25,710 nt of DNA, taken from Tetmemena sp. SeJ-2015. Its lineage: Eukaryota; Ciliophora; Spirotrichea; Sporadotrichida; Oxytrichidae. Under the pieces are notes generated by a model. It had not been told where the DNA came from and searched no databases. It was given only the letters and a program-made list of their open reading frames with translations. The translations under genes were made by a program, and so were the position numbers. This document shows, one piece after another, positions 12,430 to 22,034 of this stretch (its first letter is position 1; each line of letters begins with the position of its first letter). The stretch spans positions 1 through 25,710 of the forward strand of contig JAJKFJ010020880.1 of assembly GCA_027382625.1 (NCBI GenBank). Direction: 5' to 3'.

Positions 12430-12681
12430 TGTTAGGGCCCCATAACTCTTTATTTAGGCCGACAGGCTACAGCTTGGAATGTAGTACAGTTCTCACACGG
12501 CTTTGGGTTCGTCACAATCGAACACTCCTATAATAGACACACTACATCCCTTACCTCGGATTACTAAACTATATCGCCCCCAAGTGGGATAAGCAACTTA
12601 GCATGGGCATTGAGTAATGTTGGCTCATCTCCCTACCCAGCCAACCCGACTTGGTGTTATGCCACGGGCCCGAAATTTTAC
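12430..12681. mobile_element. Probable solo LTR of about 250 bp
   Basis: A compact GC-richer block opens with TGTTAGGGCCCCATAA and closes near TGCCACGGGCCCGAAATTTTAC, so GGGCCC lies near both ends in inverted positions. The element starts with the canonical TG. The far end reads ...TTTTAC rather than ...CA and may have lost a base. The flanks cttct (12425-12429) and tttct (12682-12686) would be a 5-bp target duplication with one C-to-T change. No internal element or second copy is present, which suits a solo LTR left by recombination. On the minus strand an AATAAA lies about 25 bases before the end, so the element may point that way. The retrotransposon family is not identified. A SINE or a piece of a longer element remains possible. 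Confidence 0.5.
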
Positions 12682-14279
12682 TTTCTAATTTAATATGTAT
12701 ACAAACATTAGAATAATTAAATTGTTTTAATTTATTTTATGATGAGAATATAATTCTCATCATAATTGGCATGCAAATAAATGGATTAAGAAATCATAAT
12801 TTAAAAAAATAAAAATTGAAAAAATTTTAAGCCATTCCTTTTAAAATTATGATAGAGAGAAAGCTTTTTTAATTTCTAGGCTATCTTCTTTCCTTATAAA
12901 GAGTAGAATAGGGCTAAAGTATAGTGTAATATAATTTATAAGCACTTGTATCAGATATAATGATCATTCAAAACTTGCCCCAACCATATATATATATATA
13001 TATTGGCCAAATTTAGATATTTTTAATTTAACTTATAACACTTAAACTAAAAGAATTTAAAAGAAAATAGATTATTACAATTTCTAGAAAAAGTAAAATA
13101 TATGAGTGATTCTTTTTTGTCCTTAAACATGATTCAGGATAAGGAAAGTGACTAACACCACCAGCTAAAACTAGTCTGATTTAGCAAAGTAAGAACCATT
13201 ATAGAATAGCGATAAAGCTGAACATTTTGACAATTTTAGAGCCATTTGAGATGGTAAACACCAAAACTATATTTATCAAATATGATAACTGAAAAGAATC
13301 AACTACTTCAATATAAGGAAAGCAAAAGATTCAGTAAAAAGATTACAGTTAAGGTTTTGACGAAAATTTGCATAACCTTTTCTCTTCCATTAAAATATAT
13401 TATAACGTTCATATATTATATATCACTTTTTTAAGTTTGCTTTATTCTATATCAGTTTTCTAGAACATTATACATTAATTTCTCTATATTTGTTGATTTA
13501 GGTTAATTTTTTCTCTTTTTAAAAATGAATTTTTTAATTTTCATTATTCAAGAATATATAGTTTAAGCTATATCCTATTTTTATTTTCTTTATCAAATCA
13601 CTCATTTATATATGTAAGATTTTTTATTACCCTATAAAATTTGTAGCTTATGTAATGTTATATTTTTAAAGAATCTATTGAATATAAAATAAATGGGTGA
13701 TTATTTATTTGATAGAGAGTATAAACAATTAAAACAAAAGTTTTCATTAACGTTTTTAATTTATTAAGTGTTTTAAAATAACTTATATAATAAAAAGATT
13801 TATTTTTATCTTACCATTTCCTTTTAAGCTCCATACTCATATTAAAAACTTTAATCTCAAATAAATTTCAGTATTTACTGGTTGTTCTTTACCTATTATC
13901 ACAAAAAGACCACCGACTTTTAAACTACAATGAAAATATAAAGAAATAGAGATTTTCCTTTTTATATTTCGAATCTTTAATTTTAAAGCTAAAATAAAAT
14001 TTTTATCGTTAATTTAGCACGTTTAGGATAAATTTGAGAGTGTTATGTAATCGAATAAATTTGGATGTGATTATTACTAAAATTTCTTCAAAAATAAGCT
14101 GGGAACATTTTATTTATTTATGATTCTTATATTTTTATATATTAATTTATCAATAGAAAATATTAAATAATTATGAATTATATTTTTTAAAATAAAAGAG
14201 TGCAAAATTGCCATCTATTCAAGAATTAATATAAATCCTTAGTGAAGAAAATTTAAATTTATTGTTTTATTAGAAGAAG
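12682..14279. other. AT-rich non-coding stretch
   Basis: No coding or RNA feature was seen except one dinucleotide repeat. The short passage around 13110-13220 is slightly GC-richer but not recognisable. Confidence 0.5.
12986..13003. repeat. (AT)9 microsatellite
   Basis: Nine perfect AT units are visible between cc and tggcc. Confidence 0.9.
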
Positions 14280-14655
14280 AGAGTGGCTACTAAAGCTGGA
14301 AATGCAATTTAAAACAAAATTAAATTTGTATATAAATTAAATAAGCATATTATATCGCCAGTTGAAGTGCGTCTAATTTGTGTAATTATTACACGATAAA
14401 ATTCAGCATAGAATTCTTAAAAACTTTATCCTAACAGCTTTTGTGTGGTGACGGCCAGCTTAGAGCTATAAGCGACAAATGTTTGTTTGTTTGTTTGTTC
14501 ATCATATTTTGCTGCTGAGAGTTGCTGAGTTGATAAAAAGAGAAGAAGCTCATATAAATTTTCATAAACTATCTAACGCTATATAAATGCCATAAAATAG
14601 CAGCTCCCTGTTTATTGGTTTATCAATCACCGATTATAATTAACTCTATACTATA
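14280..14655 (+). repeat. Dispersed repeat family R, copy A
   Basis: This segment aligns with 18290-18805 and 19312-19720. Shared landmarks in order are ggaaatgcaa, gcgtctaatttgtgtaa, an attcagcatagaattctta segment, aaactttatccta, ttttgtgtgg, agagctataagcgaca, gctgctgagag, gaagctcatataaattttcataaactatctaacg, and the tail atcaccgattataattaa. Copy B has matching text at each point. There is no coding potential. It is probably a short non-autonomous element. Its true ends and any target duplication are not clear, and the strand given is only the direction shared by all three copies. Confidence 0.6.
14481..14499. repeat. (GTTT)n microsatellite inside repeat R copy A
   Basis: A GTTT run of nearly five units sits just after agcgacaaat. 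Copy B has no such run at the matching place, so it expanded in this copy. Confidence 0.85.
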
Positions 14656-14959
14656 ATAGCTATTGGATACAATTAAATTATAATTTTTAGCTCATATCAA
14701 TTTGCAAAGACTATTTTATAAAAATGATAATCATTATTTTAAAACATAAAATATATCATGTAAATTGAGAGAATGTTTAGTTTTTAAATTTACATCTCAA
14801 AACTTTTTGGGTTAAAAAAATATTTTTATTTAATTGATTTTGCTATTTTCGTTTAGAATTTTCTAAATAAAAAGAAATGTACTTTATAAATAATTAAGAT
14901 TGAAAACAATTTTATAATTTATATTATCAGTTTGCTTATTTTATTTAATTTAAATTTTA
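14656..14959. other. AT-rich non-coding stretch
   Basis: Nothing recognisable was seen on either strand. Confidence 0.5.
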
Positions 14960-15250
14960 GAGGCAGAATGTCTGCAAAAAAAGCAGAGAGACTAATCCTC
15001 AAGTATTGCTCCTTGCAGCTAATTGCTTCCCATCACTCTTAGAGAGAAGCAGTGAATGAAGACCACGCCTTCGGGAAGAGAAGGCTAGAGCAAAGTAGAA
15101 GGCCTCCTCTCTCACCTCAGAGCGAGTTGAGCGCCTTGGCGAGGACAATAGAGAATTAGTAGTTCACTGCGTAATAGATTTCGAGGAGCCGCATTTAGGG
15201 TTAATCATTAATTCTTGCCAAAGAGTTGGACAGTTCTTGCAAAATTAAAG
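14960..15250. other. GC-richer island of unknown origin
   Basis: This block is distinctly richer in G and C than its surroundings and has sharp edges. In the plus frame from 15099 to a stop at 15248 a 49-codon open segment contains ERVERLGEDNRELVVHCV and ends QRVGQFLQN, a residue mix closer to real protein than to translated AT-rich DNA. An overlapping frame upstream is also open for about 38 codons. I do not recognise either. It may be a gene relic or part of an unrecognised transposon. Confidence 0.35.
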
Positions 15251-17689
15251 ATTCAATTGGTAATCCTAGCACTCCTTTACTAATTAATACCAGAATATTT
15301 ATTTATGATTTCATTCTCTATTAATTCTTCTCTTTCTTTTTTTTATTTAAATTTAATAATGGATAAGTTGGAGTCTAGCTTTTGCAAATAGCTTGTCTGT
15401 TTGATGAGATATGTATAATTAAATAAAATAAGATTTTATGTTCTTTAATGGAAGGACTATGAGTATTTTAAATAGGACATTATAAACTATGAAGAAATTA
15501 AGAATTAGATTCTCTTTGCTGGAATCACTTTTAAAGAAAAGATTCAACAACAAAATTTAGATTTTTCAATAACTTAAATTTCTGTCCCTCCCAAAAGATT
15601 ATAAATAGACACAGATGTTCTCAAAATTGAAGTGCAATCTAAATATAAAATTTATTATAATTTCATTTAAAATATAGAATTGCGATAAATTTTCTTTACT
15701 TAAATTTATTTTTCAAAATATAAAGCATATAATTGAGTAATTTCAAAAGTATAGTTAAATTACCTTATTCTGATATTCTCTTATTACTTTTTTTAATTAT
15801 ATTTTGAAAATAAAATTTTTTATAAAATCATATTATGTAAATAGTTTTTTCCTTTGTAAGATTTGCTCGAATAAATAATTAAAATGAATAATTCTTCTTT
15901 GAATAATTTTTAATTCTGAGTATCAATCTAGATCCTCAAAATTTATTTTTCTAGCAAAGCTATTTAATTATTAATAATCTAGATAGAGAAAATGCGAGTC
16001 ATAGAGCATCAAGCAAATCATTCAAATTTTAGATTAAAAAGTTATCAAGTTATAAATACAACACTCAACTAGCTTGCAAGTTATTTCATAAATTAGAAAT
16101 CTTTCCATAGTTAATTCAAAACTAAATTAAGTGACTATCCTCGACAAAAAAAGATAATTTTATGCTTAAATTTTCTGGAAAAATTAAAAACAAATAATAT
16201 TCATATTTAACTAGATTGCCAGTTAAAGATTAATTTTTCACCAAAAAATCTATTTTATTCGTTTTTAGTTTATGAAACAATCTTTATTTTTAAATTAGTT
16301 AAAGGATAAAATAAAAAGATGATAAAACTCAAATAAATTGAATGGGCATGATAATCTCTGAGAATTGCTTAAAGAATATTCACCATAATTTTATTTTATA
16401 ATCTAAAAAAATGAGAAATTCTACAAAAATTTATTTAAGATTTTTTATATTTTAAAAAGTCTTTTAAATAAGCATTAAGCTTCTATTGAAGAAAGCTTAA
16501 ATAATGATATGTTCTTCATTCCAAATTTTCAATTTATGAGTTTATTTAAAAGACCTTCCTATTTAATTGTATTTGCAATATCCAAATTCTAATAAAGTAG
16601 AGATAAATATAATTGAAATTATATTTTCATTATTTTAAAAAGAGAGTTACAATGTCAAAATGTCTAAAATATAATAATATCTAATTAGTTCATTGAATCA
16701 TAATTGAAAGATAAAAAAAGGAATAAAACAAAAATAATTATTATTAAAATACGATACAACTATTTAAAAAAATATTTACTAAAAACACTAAATGAGAATT
16801 AATTGCCTGATAAATAATTGAAATTTCTACCATAAATAAATGCTACTCTTTTGATAATTTCTTAGATCTTTCTCTTAAATTATATCATAAAAGCTTTTGG
16901 AAAGCTATATTTTCATATTTTCTTTCGTAAATATAAGGTCATCTTCATATTTAAAGAATGATTGATAGATGCAGGAAATAATATAAAAATCTAAGATTAA
17001 GCTTTATCTTTATTTGCATTATTATAAAAATGAATTTGTGAAATATTTGAGATTGAATTTCTGTCTTTCTGGATTATGAGATTAAATCTATTTCTTTTTA
17101 GACATCATACATTTTAAAAAACATAAAATGAGGCAAATGAGAATAAAACCATTTGAGATTTAAATAGTTTTTCTTTTTCTAATTAAAACTGATTGAGATT
17201 AAAGAAAAATATTATAAAGGGAGAATCTATCTATCAATCTCAGAAATATTTTAAAAACAAAACCTTAGTAAGTATAACTCTTTTCAGTCCAATTTATGCT
17301 AATATTTCTGCTAAGAATAAATATATTTTAAAATCATAACTTTTACCTGGTTTAAATTTAGCTTTTATGATGAAATAAATGAGATTATATTATAAGTATT
17401 CTTTTTGTTAATATTTTTGAGTTTAAATGATTGAGCTTATATTTTGAATAAAGATGAAGATTGAGGGAAAATAACCTGAAGAATGAGCATTGATATTCGT
17501 AAAACAACAAAATAATAATAATAATTATTACTGTTTTGGCTTATGTTTTAATTCTTGAGAGAGTACCTTCTAGCTTTCAGATAATCGCTATGAGCAAGTG
17601 TCATATTTAATATTTAGGAGTTAATTATTGTATTCACCTGAAAAATTCTATTTGGGGAGATTAGTCCTAAATGAAGAAGTAGTTTCTTC
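15251..17689. other. Long AT-rich non-coding stretch
   Basis: More than 2.4 kb without a useful frame, RNA gene or shared repeat. An AAT-type microsatellite lies near its end. Confidence 0.5.
17510..17526. repeat. (AAT)n microsatellite
   Basis: About five AAT units are visible, followed by an attatta inversion. Confidence 0.8.
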
Positions 17690-17935
17690 TCTGTAGTACC
17701 TACATTCTCTAGTTGTGAGTTGTTGGCAATAAGAATTTATGCCAATTTTTTCAAGACACTGGTGTTTCCATTGGTCGAATAGTGCTATGGCAAAAAAGCT
17801 CTGTAATTCATGCCTTCCTGACTGAAAGCCTGACCTTTCCAGTCTCTGTGATCCTCGGGTAGCTGTAGCCTAGTCTATGAGAGCTTGCGCTCTTCATCCG
17901 GTAGTGGAGCTCTAGGCATGTCTCATATTCAGTCA
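17690..17935. other. GC-richer island, possible gene relic
   Basis: A sharply bounded block rich in mixed sequence. On the minus strand one open frame of about 45 codons contains YETCLELHYRMKSASSH and GYSYPRITETGKVRLSV. A plus frame is also open over part of the block. No family is recognised. A small hairpin (gagagcttgcgctct, about 17879-17893) is visible. Confidence 0.3.
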
Positions 17936-18289
17936 GTTAGTTGTTATAATTGTTCTCTTTATTTACTTCATTTTAATCTCTTTAAAGAAGTAGCATTTTT
18001 GGCTTCACATATTTCATTGAGGATGCTTTAGCAGTTTATATCTAACTCAAGTTTAGAATCACTGTTATAATTGCATATTTTTAAATCCATATAAAATGAT
18101 ATTTAATCAAATCCATGATTTTGTAAAAACTATTACCCTCGGTGTATCAATATTGCTATTGTTAAATTAGCAGCTTAACCCATCTCTGCAAGTTGCTAGA
18201 TATCAATACAAGAATTACTATGAGTTCCTTCTCTAATCATCTTCTAGCTCTGTTCAGTAAGGAGATATATGGCTCTCACTCATGAATTT
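17936..18289. other. AT-rich non-coding stretch
   Basis: No gene or repeat was recognised here on either strand. Confidence 0.45.
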
Positions 18290-18805
18290 CTTCAATATAG
18301 CTGAGAATTTAATGGAAAATCAAATTAATTTATTAAATTAAATAAAATGGGACAATTCTATGGCAATTAAAATGTGTCTAATTTAAATAATGATTGCACC
18401 ATTCGATTAAGAATGAAATTTTAAGAACTTTTTATCCTTGCAACTTTTGTGTGGGAGCACTCAGTCCAGAGTTATAAGCGACACAAGTTTAGAAGAAACT
18501 GATATTCAAGATTGAGAAGAGTGGGTACATCATATCTCGCTACTGAGAGGGGCTGTGGAGATGATTAAAGAAGAAACTCATATTAATTTTTGATAGGCTA
18601 TCGAACAAACTGCAGATCGAGGGGTGAATCTGCGATTTCAACTGACGCGAAGTTGCAACTCTCCTTTTATTATTTTAATTAATCACCGATTTTAATTAAA
18701 TTTCTACCTATAATCTACAGATCAGGGGTTGAATCTATAATTTCAACTTCCACAAAGTTGCAACTCTCCATTTATTATTTTAATCAAACACCGATTTTAA
18801 TTAAA
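18290..18805 (+). repeat. Dispersed repeat family R, copy B
   Basis: This is the longest copy. Landmarks shared with copy A are ggaaaatcaa, atgtgtctaattta, aagaactttttatcc, ttttgtgtggg, agagttataagcgaca, ctactgagag, gaaactcatattaatttttgataggctatcgaac and the tail atcaccgattttaattaa. Landmarks shared with copy C are ctgagaatttaatg, tggcaattaaaatgtg, ccattcgat, and ttttaagaactttttatccttgcaactt. The copies are diverged by eye to perhaps 60-75%. The 3' part is duplicated in tandem only in this copy. Confidence 0.62.
18610..18805. repeat. 105-bp tandem duplication in repeat R copy B
   Basis: Unit 1 begins ctgcagatcgagggg at 18610 and unit 2 begins ctacagatcagggg at 18715. Both continue through tgaatct, atttcaact, aagttgcaactctcc, tttattattttaat and caccgattttaattaa. 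The second unit ends near 18805. Copies A and C have only one such tail. Confidence 0.8.
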
Positions 18806-19311
18806 ATATATACAATATCTTCTTCAACTTAACTTGAGTAACTCATAACTCTGAATTGAGCGCTTCTTGGCTAAGTTTCAAGGATATAAAGTTCTGAAAA
18901 TTTATGCTTAATAGAATGTTGAAATAACTTTTCAAATCAGAAACACTTAACCTGCCTCTTATAAATTGACATCTAAAATAAATATGCCTTCATTACTAAT
19001 TTTACAATTAATTAAGAACTAAATTCTCAATCATTTACACAGCTATTGCAATTAAGATTTGATCATATAAATTTATTGAGATTTCAATGGTTATCAGGAG
19101 GCATTTTTATTCTACTAGGATAAAACTTTTTATTTAATTATTTCAATACCTTAGTTTAACAAGAAATTTGTAAATTTTAAGATTCTTTACTTAGAAACTA
19201 CTTACCTGAATATAATTTAATCAAAATAGTATAATAATTATTAATCTTTTTATATTTTATTACAGATATATATATTTTTAAAAAAATATAATTATATTAT
19301 ATCAATTTGGT
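18806..19311. other. AT-rich non-coding stretch
   Basis: No gene, RNA or shared repeat was recognised between two R copies. Confidence 0.45.
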
Positions 19312-19720
19312 AGCTCAAAACTATAACTGAAAATTTAATGAAAAAAAGAATTGAAATTAATAACTAAAAATAAGAAATTTAAAATTCCTGGCAGTAAGTG
19401 TGAGCTTTTTAGCTGAATTTAGTACAATTCGATGCATAAATTATAAGAAGCTTTCATCCTTATAACTTATTATTAGGATGTCTGTGGAAAGAGTTAACTC
19501 GTTCAGAAGTTTTGAGCATAACTAATTTCTTGGCTCCAATATTGTAACATCATTATTATCTTTTCATACAGAGCCACTATCATTATTGAGATAGAATATA
19601 AGCATCTTCTTATTTAAAGAGCTTAAAAACAATCCCAATATTGAGCTATATAGCTTGCAACAAAACGGCAAAAAAATTACACCTCTTCATTTATTATTTA
19701 ATTTAATTTCCTTTTTCATT
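19312..19720 (+). repeat. Dispersed repeat family R, copy C
   Basis: Aligns with copy B from aactgaaaatttaatg through tggcagtaagtgtg, caattcgatgcataa, ttataagaagctttcatccttataactt, and a cttcttatttaaagagc segment. It ends in a tail resembling ctcttcatttattatttaattt. It is the most diverged of the three. Its end lies within about 40 bases of the left arm of palindrome P1, so P1 may have inserted at or near its edge. Confidence 0.5.
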
Positions 19721-19757
19721 TAAATTTGAACTATAGTATATTTTCAGATAATAATTT

Positions 19758-20152
19758 AATATTGTATATTTAGAATTGATTTTAAAAATTAGAAATAAAG
19801 TAATCAATTCGTTGGGGTGCGTTATATTCCCCCCGCCTAAAATAAATATATGAGAATTAGAGATTGGAGTATTAGAGTGTAACAGTATGTCGTTTAAAAT
19901 TAAAAATCTGACTCCCTGACCACTGGTCAGATTGACAGGTTTCGAACTTTCCATTAGTCAGATTTCCACCCATCTCCATCAATGTATTTCCTTTATCGCA
20001 TTTGTTGTATCCCATGTTAAGTCCATCTCCCCATGTCCCCTGCCCTCTGCGGTCTGTCCCCTCCCCTGCGCTGTAGATGTCTGTGCCCAAGGTGTGCCCC
20101 ATGCTGAGCCGGGAGGTACCCCCCCGGAGGGGGTTCGAACCCCGCTGTGACC
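19758..20152. repeat. Left arm of palindrome P1
   Basis: Begins aatattgtatatttag and ends near cccgctgtgacc. Reading outward to inward it passes from AT-rich sequence through ctgaccactggtcag (19916-19930) to a C-rich stretch and ggttcgaacc at 20132-20141. Confidence 0.9.
20132..20141. promoter_or_regulatory. tRNA-type B-box-like motif, left
   Basis: ggttcgaacc matches the RNA polymerase III internal B-box consensus GGTTCGANNCC and is itself palindromic. It sits inside a 14-base palindrome, ggggttcgaacccc. No convincing A box or cloverleaf was found upstream, so promoter function is only possible. Confidence 0.3.
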
Positions 20153-20283
20153 GGAGGCGGTGTGTCTATGTGAGCCGGGGTCTACTGTGAGGGCCGTCAG
20201 AGAGCTGAGAGTGAAACAGTGTTAAGGATAGGGCAGTGAGAGAGGAGGGAGTACTACTGTGACTGTCAGAGTACGGGTGGGGA
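20153..20283. other. Unique loop of palindrome P1
   Basis: This GC-richer, non-palindromic centre has the motifs ggcggtgtgtct (20156-20167) and agtgaaacagtgt (20210-20222). Both recur in reverse orientation and at almost the same spacing in the second copy at 22817-22882, so the loop belongs to the element and is not foreign cargo. Confidence 0.75.
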
Positions 20284-20683
20284 GGTCACCAGCGGGGTTC
20301 GAACCCCCCCCCCGGGGGGGTACCTCCCGGCTCAGCATGGGGCACACCTTGGGCACAGACATCTACAGCGCAGGGGAGGGGGACAGACCGCAGAGGGCAG
20401 GGGACATGGGGAGATGGACTTAACATGGGATACAACAAATGCGATAATGGAAATACAGTTGATGGAGATGGGTGGAAATCTGACTAATGGAAAGTTCGAA
20501 ACCTGTCAATCTGACCAGTGGTCAGGGAGTCAGATTTTTAATTTTAAACGACATACTGTTACACTCTAATACTCCAATCTCTAATTCTCATATATTTATT
20601 TTAGGCGGGGGGAATATAACGCACCCCAACGAATTGATTACTTTATTTCTAATTTTTAAAATCAATTCTAAATATACAATATT
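20284..20683. repeat. Right arm of palindrome P1
   Basis: Starts ggtcaccagcggggttcgaac, carries a ccccccccccggggggg run near 20304-20320 and ctgaccagtggtcag at 20511-20525, and ends ctaaatatacaatatt. It is the reverse complement of the left arm. Confidence 0.9.
20296..20305. promoter_or_regulatory. tRNA-type B-box-like motif, right
   Basis: Mirror copy of the ggttcgaacc at 20132-20141, on the opposite side of the loop. The same caveat applies: a B-box match alone does not prove a Pol III promoter. Confidence 0.3.
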
Positions 20684-20861
20684 GATAACTTTCTCCCTCA
20701 ACCTTTGACGATCTTTATATATTTCGGTTTACTCACTAGATTAATATTTTGTATTAAAGAATATATAGAATTTAAGATTTTATGATTTTTAGATTTAGAA
20801 TGTATGCTTATACCATCATAGTTGTAATTATAAGCAAAATAAAATGCAAAATGCTATTTTT

Positions 20862-21205
20862 AAATATTCTAAAAATCAAGGGTTAGGTCAAAAGTAAAAT
20901 TTAAGTTTAAAATGTGAAATTGAGCGTGCTGATGGAGTGGCCGTAGTCTGATTCAGTAGGAGAAAAGTCTTAATTCTAGGTGGAATTGATTTGAAAAACG
21001 GAATTAATTTAAATCACACTTTAATAAACTTAATCGGTTGGAATTAAATTAGCCCATTTTAAGTTTGGAACATTGGAACATTCTTGCAAATAAGGGCGTG
21101 CATTTGATCGGTAGTGGTGGCTAATATTTCGGGCATTTAAAATGCTCCAAAGTTCCAATCCTGAGTGGGATAAGGATGGCGTATAAATTGATGTGTGTGA
21201 ATTTA
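20862..21205. repeat. Left arm of palindrome P2
   Basis: Begins aaatattctaaaaatcaagg and ends tgtgtgtgaattta. It includes gattcagtaggagaaaag, an element seen in altered form at about 23420-23440. Confidence 0.9.
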
Positions 21206-21690
21206 ACCCTTATTAGAAAAATTATTATGCGATATGCTACACTTATGCTCACTGCTTTTCCTTCGTCCCTCCTCTAAAATGAGCGGCCCTCTAACCTGAT
21301 GTATAATATTCCCATCTTGTAGCATTCTTTCTTCAAAGTTTGACGCCGTCTGTTCTTCAGCTATCGGAAAAGCCTGTCTCTCGCAATTTCGCCTCTGTGA
21401 ATTTCCACACACCCTTGCTCTCTGCTTGAAGGCCTCTCAACTAAGGCTGCTCATGCACTTAAGCGTGCAATCATTAGAGGTAAGAAAACTTAGCAGCCTA
21501 GGTGCCTCTTGTCCGCCGAGCCGTGTTTCACATTGCGTCTGCTTGTTCATTCATCTCCCTGTGGAAACTTCTGTCTAGATGAAGGAAAAGCGCAAGCTAC
21601 GAGAATTCAGATTCATGGGTTCTAGTTTTATATATAAGATGGCGAGCTTCCCTTTTATACTGCAACTGATTATTTAGAATTTAACTTTAA
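21206..21690. other. 485-bp spacer of palindrome P2
   Basis: The spacer is much GC-richer than the flanks and has no second copy in the window. On the minus strand a 69-codon open frame spans 21203-21412, starts with ATG and contains EEQTASNFEERMLQDGNI. The translation is hydrophilic and not low-complexity but matches no family I know. A minus-strand TATA-like gtataaaaggg lies near 21650-21660, about 240 bases upstream of that ATG, inside the spacer. A short transcribed unit carried between inverted arms is possible; a relic is equally possible. Confidence 0.4.
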
Positions 21691-22034
21691 TAAATTCACA
21701 CACATCAATTTATACGCCATCCTTATCCCACTCAGGATTGGAACTTTGGAGCATTTTAAATGCCCGAAATATTAGCCACCACTACCGATCAAATGCACGC
21801 CCTTATTTGCAAGAATGTTCCAATGTTCCAAACTTAAAATGGGCTAATTTAATTCCAACCGATTAAGTTTATTAAAGTGTGATTTAAATTAATTCCGTTT
21901 TTCAAATCAATTCCACCTAGAATTAAGACTTTTCTCCTACTGAATCAGACTACGGCCACTCCATCAGCACGCTCAATTTCACATTTTAAACTTAAATTTT
22001 ACTTTTGACCTAACCCTTGATTTTTAGAATATTT
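21691..22034. repeat. Right arm of palindrome P2
   Basis: Reverse complement of 20862-21205, beginning taaattcacacacatcaatt and ending tgatttttagaatattt. Confidence 0.9.

Larger units (their letters stand above)
19758..20683. mobile_element. Fold-back element P1 (long near-perfect palindrome)
   Basis: Left arm 19758-20152 and right arm 20284-20683 are reverse complements over nearly 400 bases, around a 131-base loop. By eye the arms differ only by a few single-base indels or substitutions, mostly in C or G runs (for example near 19980 against 20455). The outer half is AT-rich; the inner half is very GC-rich, unlike anything else nearby. Both arms contain ctgaccactggtcag or its complement and a gggttcgaacccc motif next to the loop. 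No transposase is encoded. Each arm carries the same incidental open frame of 66 shared codons, a consequence of the mirror structure. A diverged copy lies at about 22.5-23.1 kb. Flanks gataataattt and gataactttct are only partly alike, so no firm target duplication is claimed. Confidence 0.85.
20862..22034. mobile_element. Inverted-repeat element P2 with 344-bp matching arms
   Basis: Left arm 20862-21205 and right arm 21691-22034 are both 344 bases long, and read as identical reverse complements with no gap that I could find. They enclose a 485-base spacer. The arms contain a tRNA T-arm-like agttccaatcc segment (about 21151-21161) preceded by tggctaatatttcgggc. This is a possible but weak tRNA-derived piece. 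Matching arms imply recent origin, recent gene conversion, or duplication during DNA or assembly processing. No target duplication was found at the ends. Confidence 0.85.

Noticed and set aside
19703..19954. Minus-strand open frame sharing 66 residues with a plus-strand frame at 20487-20708
   Set aside because: The two frames lie in opposite arms of palindrome P1 and are the same sequence read twice; they diverge exactly where the arms end. No family resemblance was seen.
19872..20150. Overlapping plus and minus frames of 72-76 codons in the P1 left arm
   Set aside because: Composition-driven frames in a C-rich stretch that cross the arm and loop boundary; no domain or copy conserves them.
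20105..20152. Possible tRNA gene because of ggttcgaacc
   Set aside because: The T-arm-like motif is there, but no acceptor stem, D arm or anticodon arm could be placed at proper spacing on either strand.
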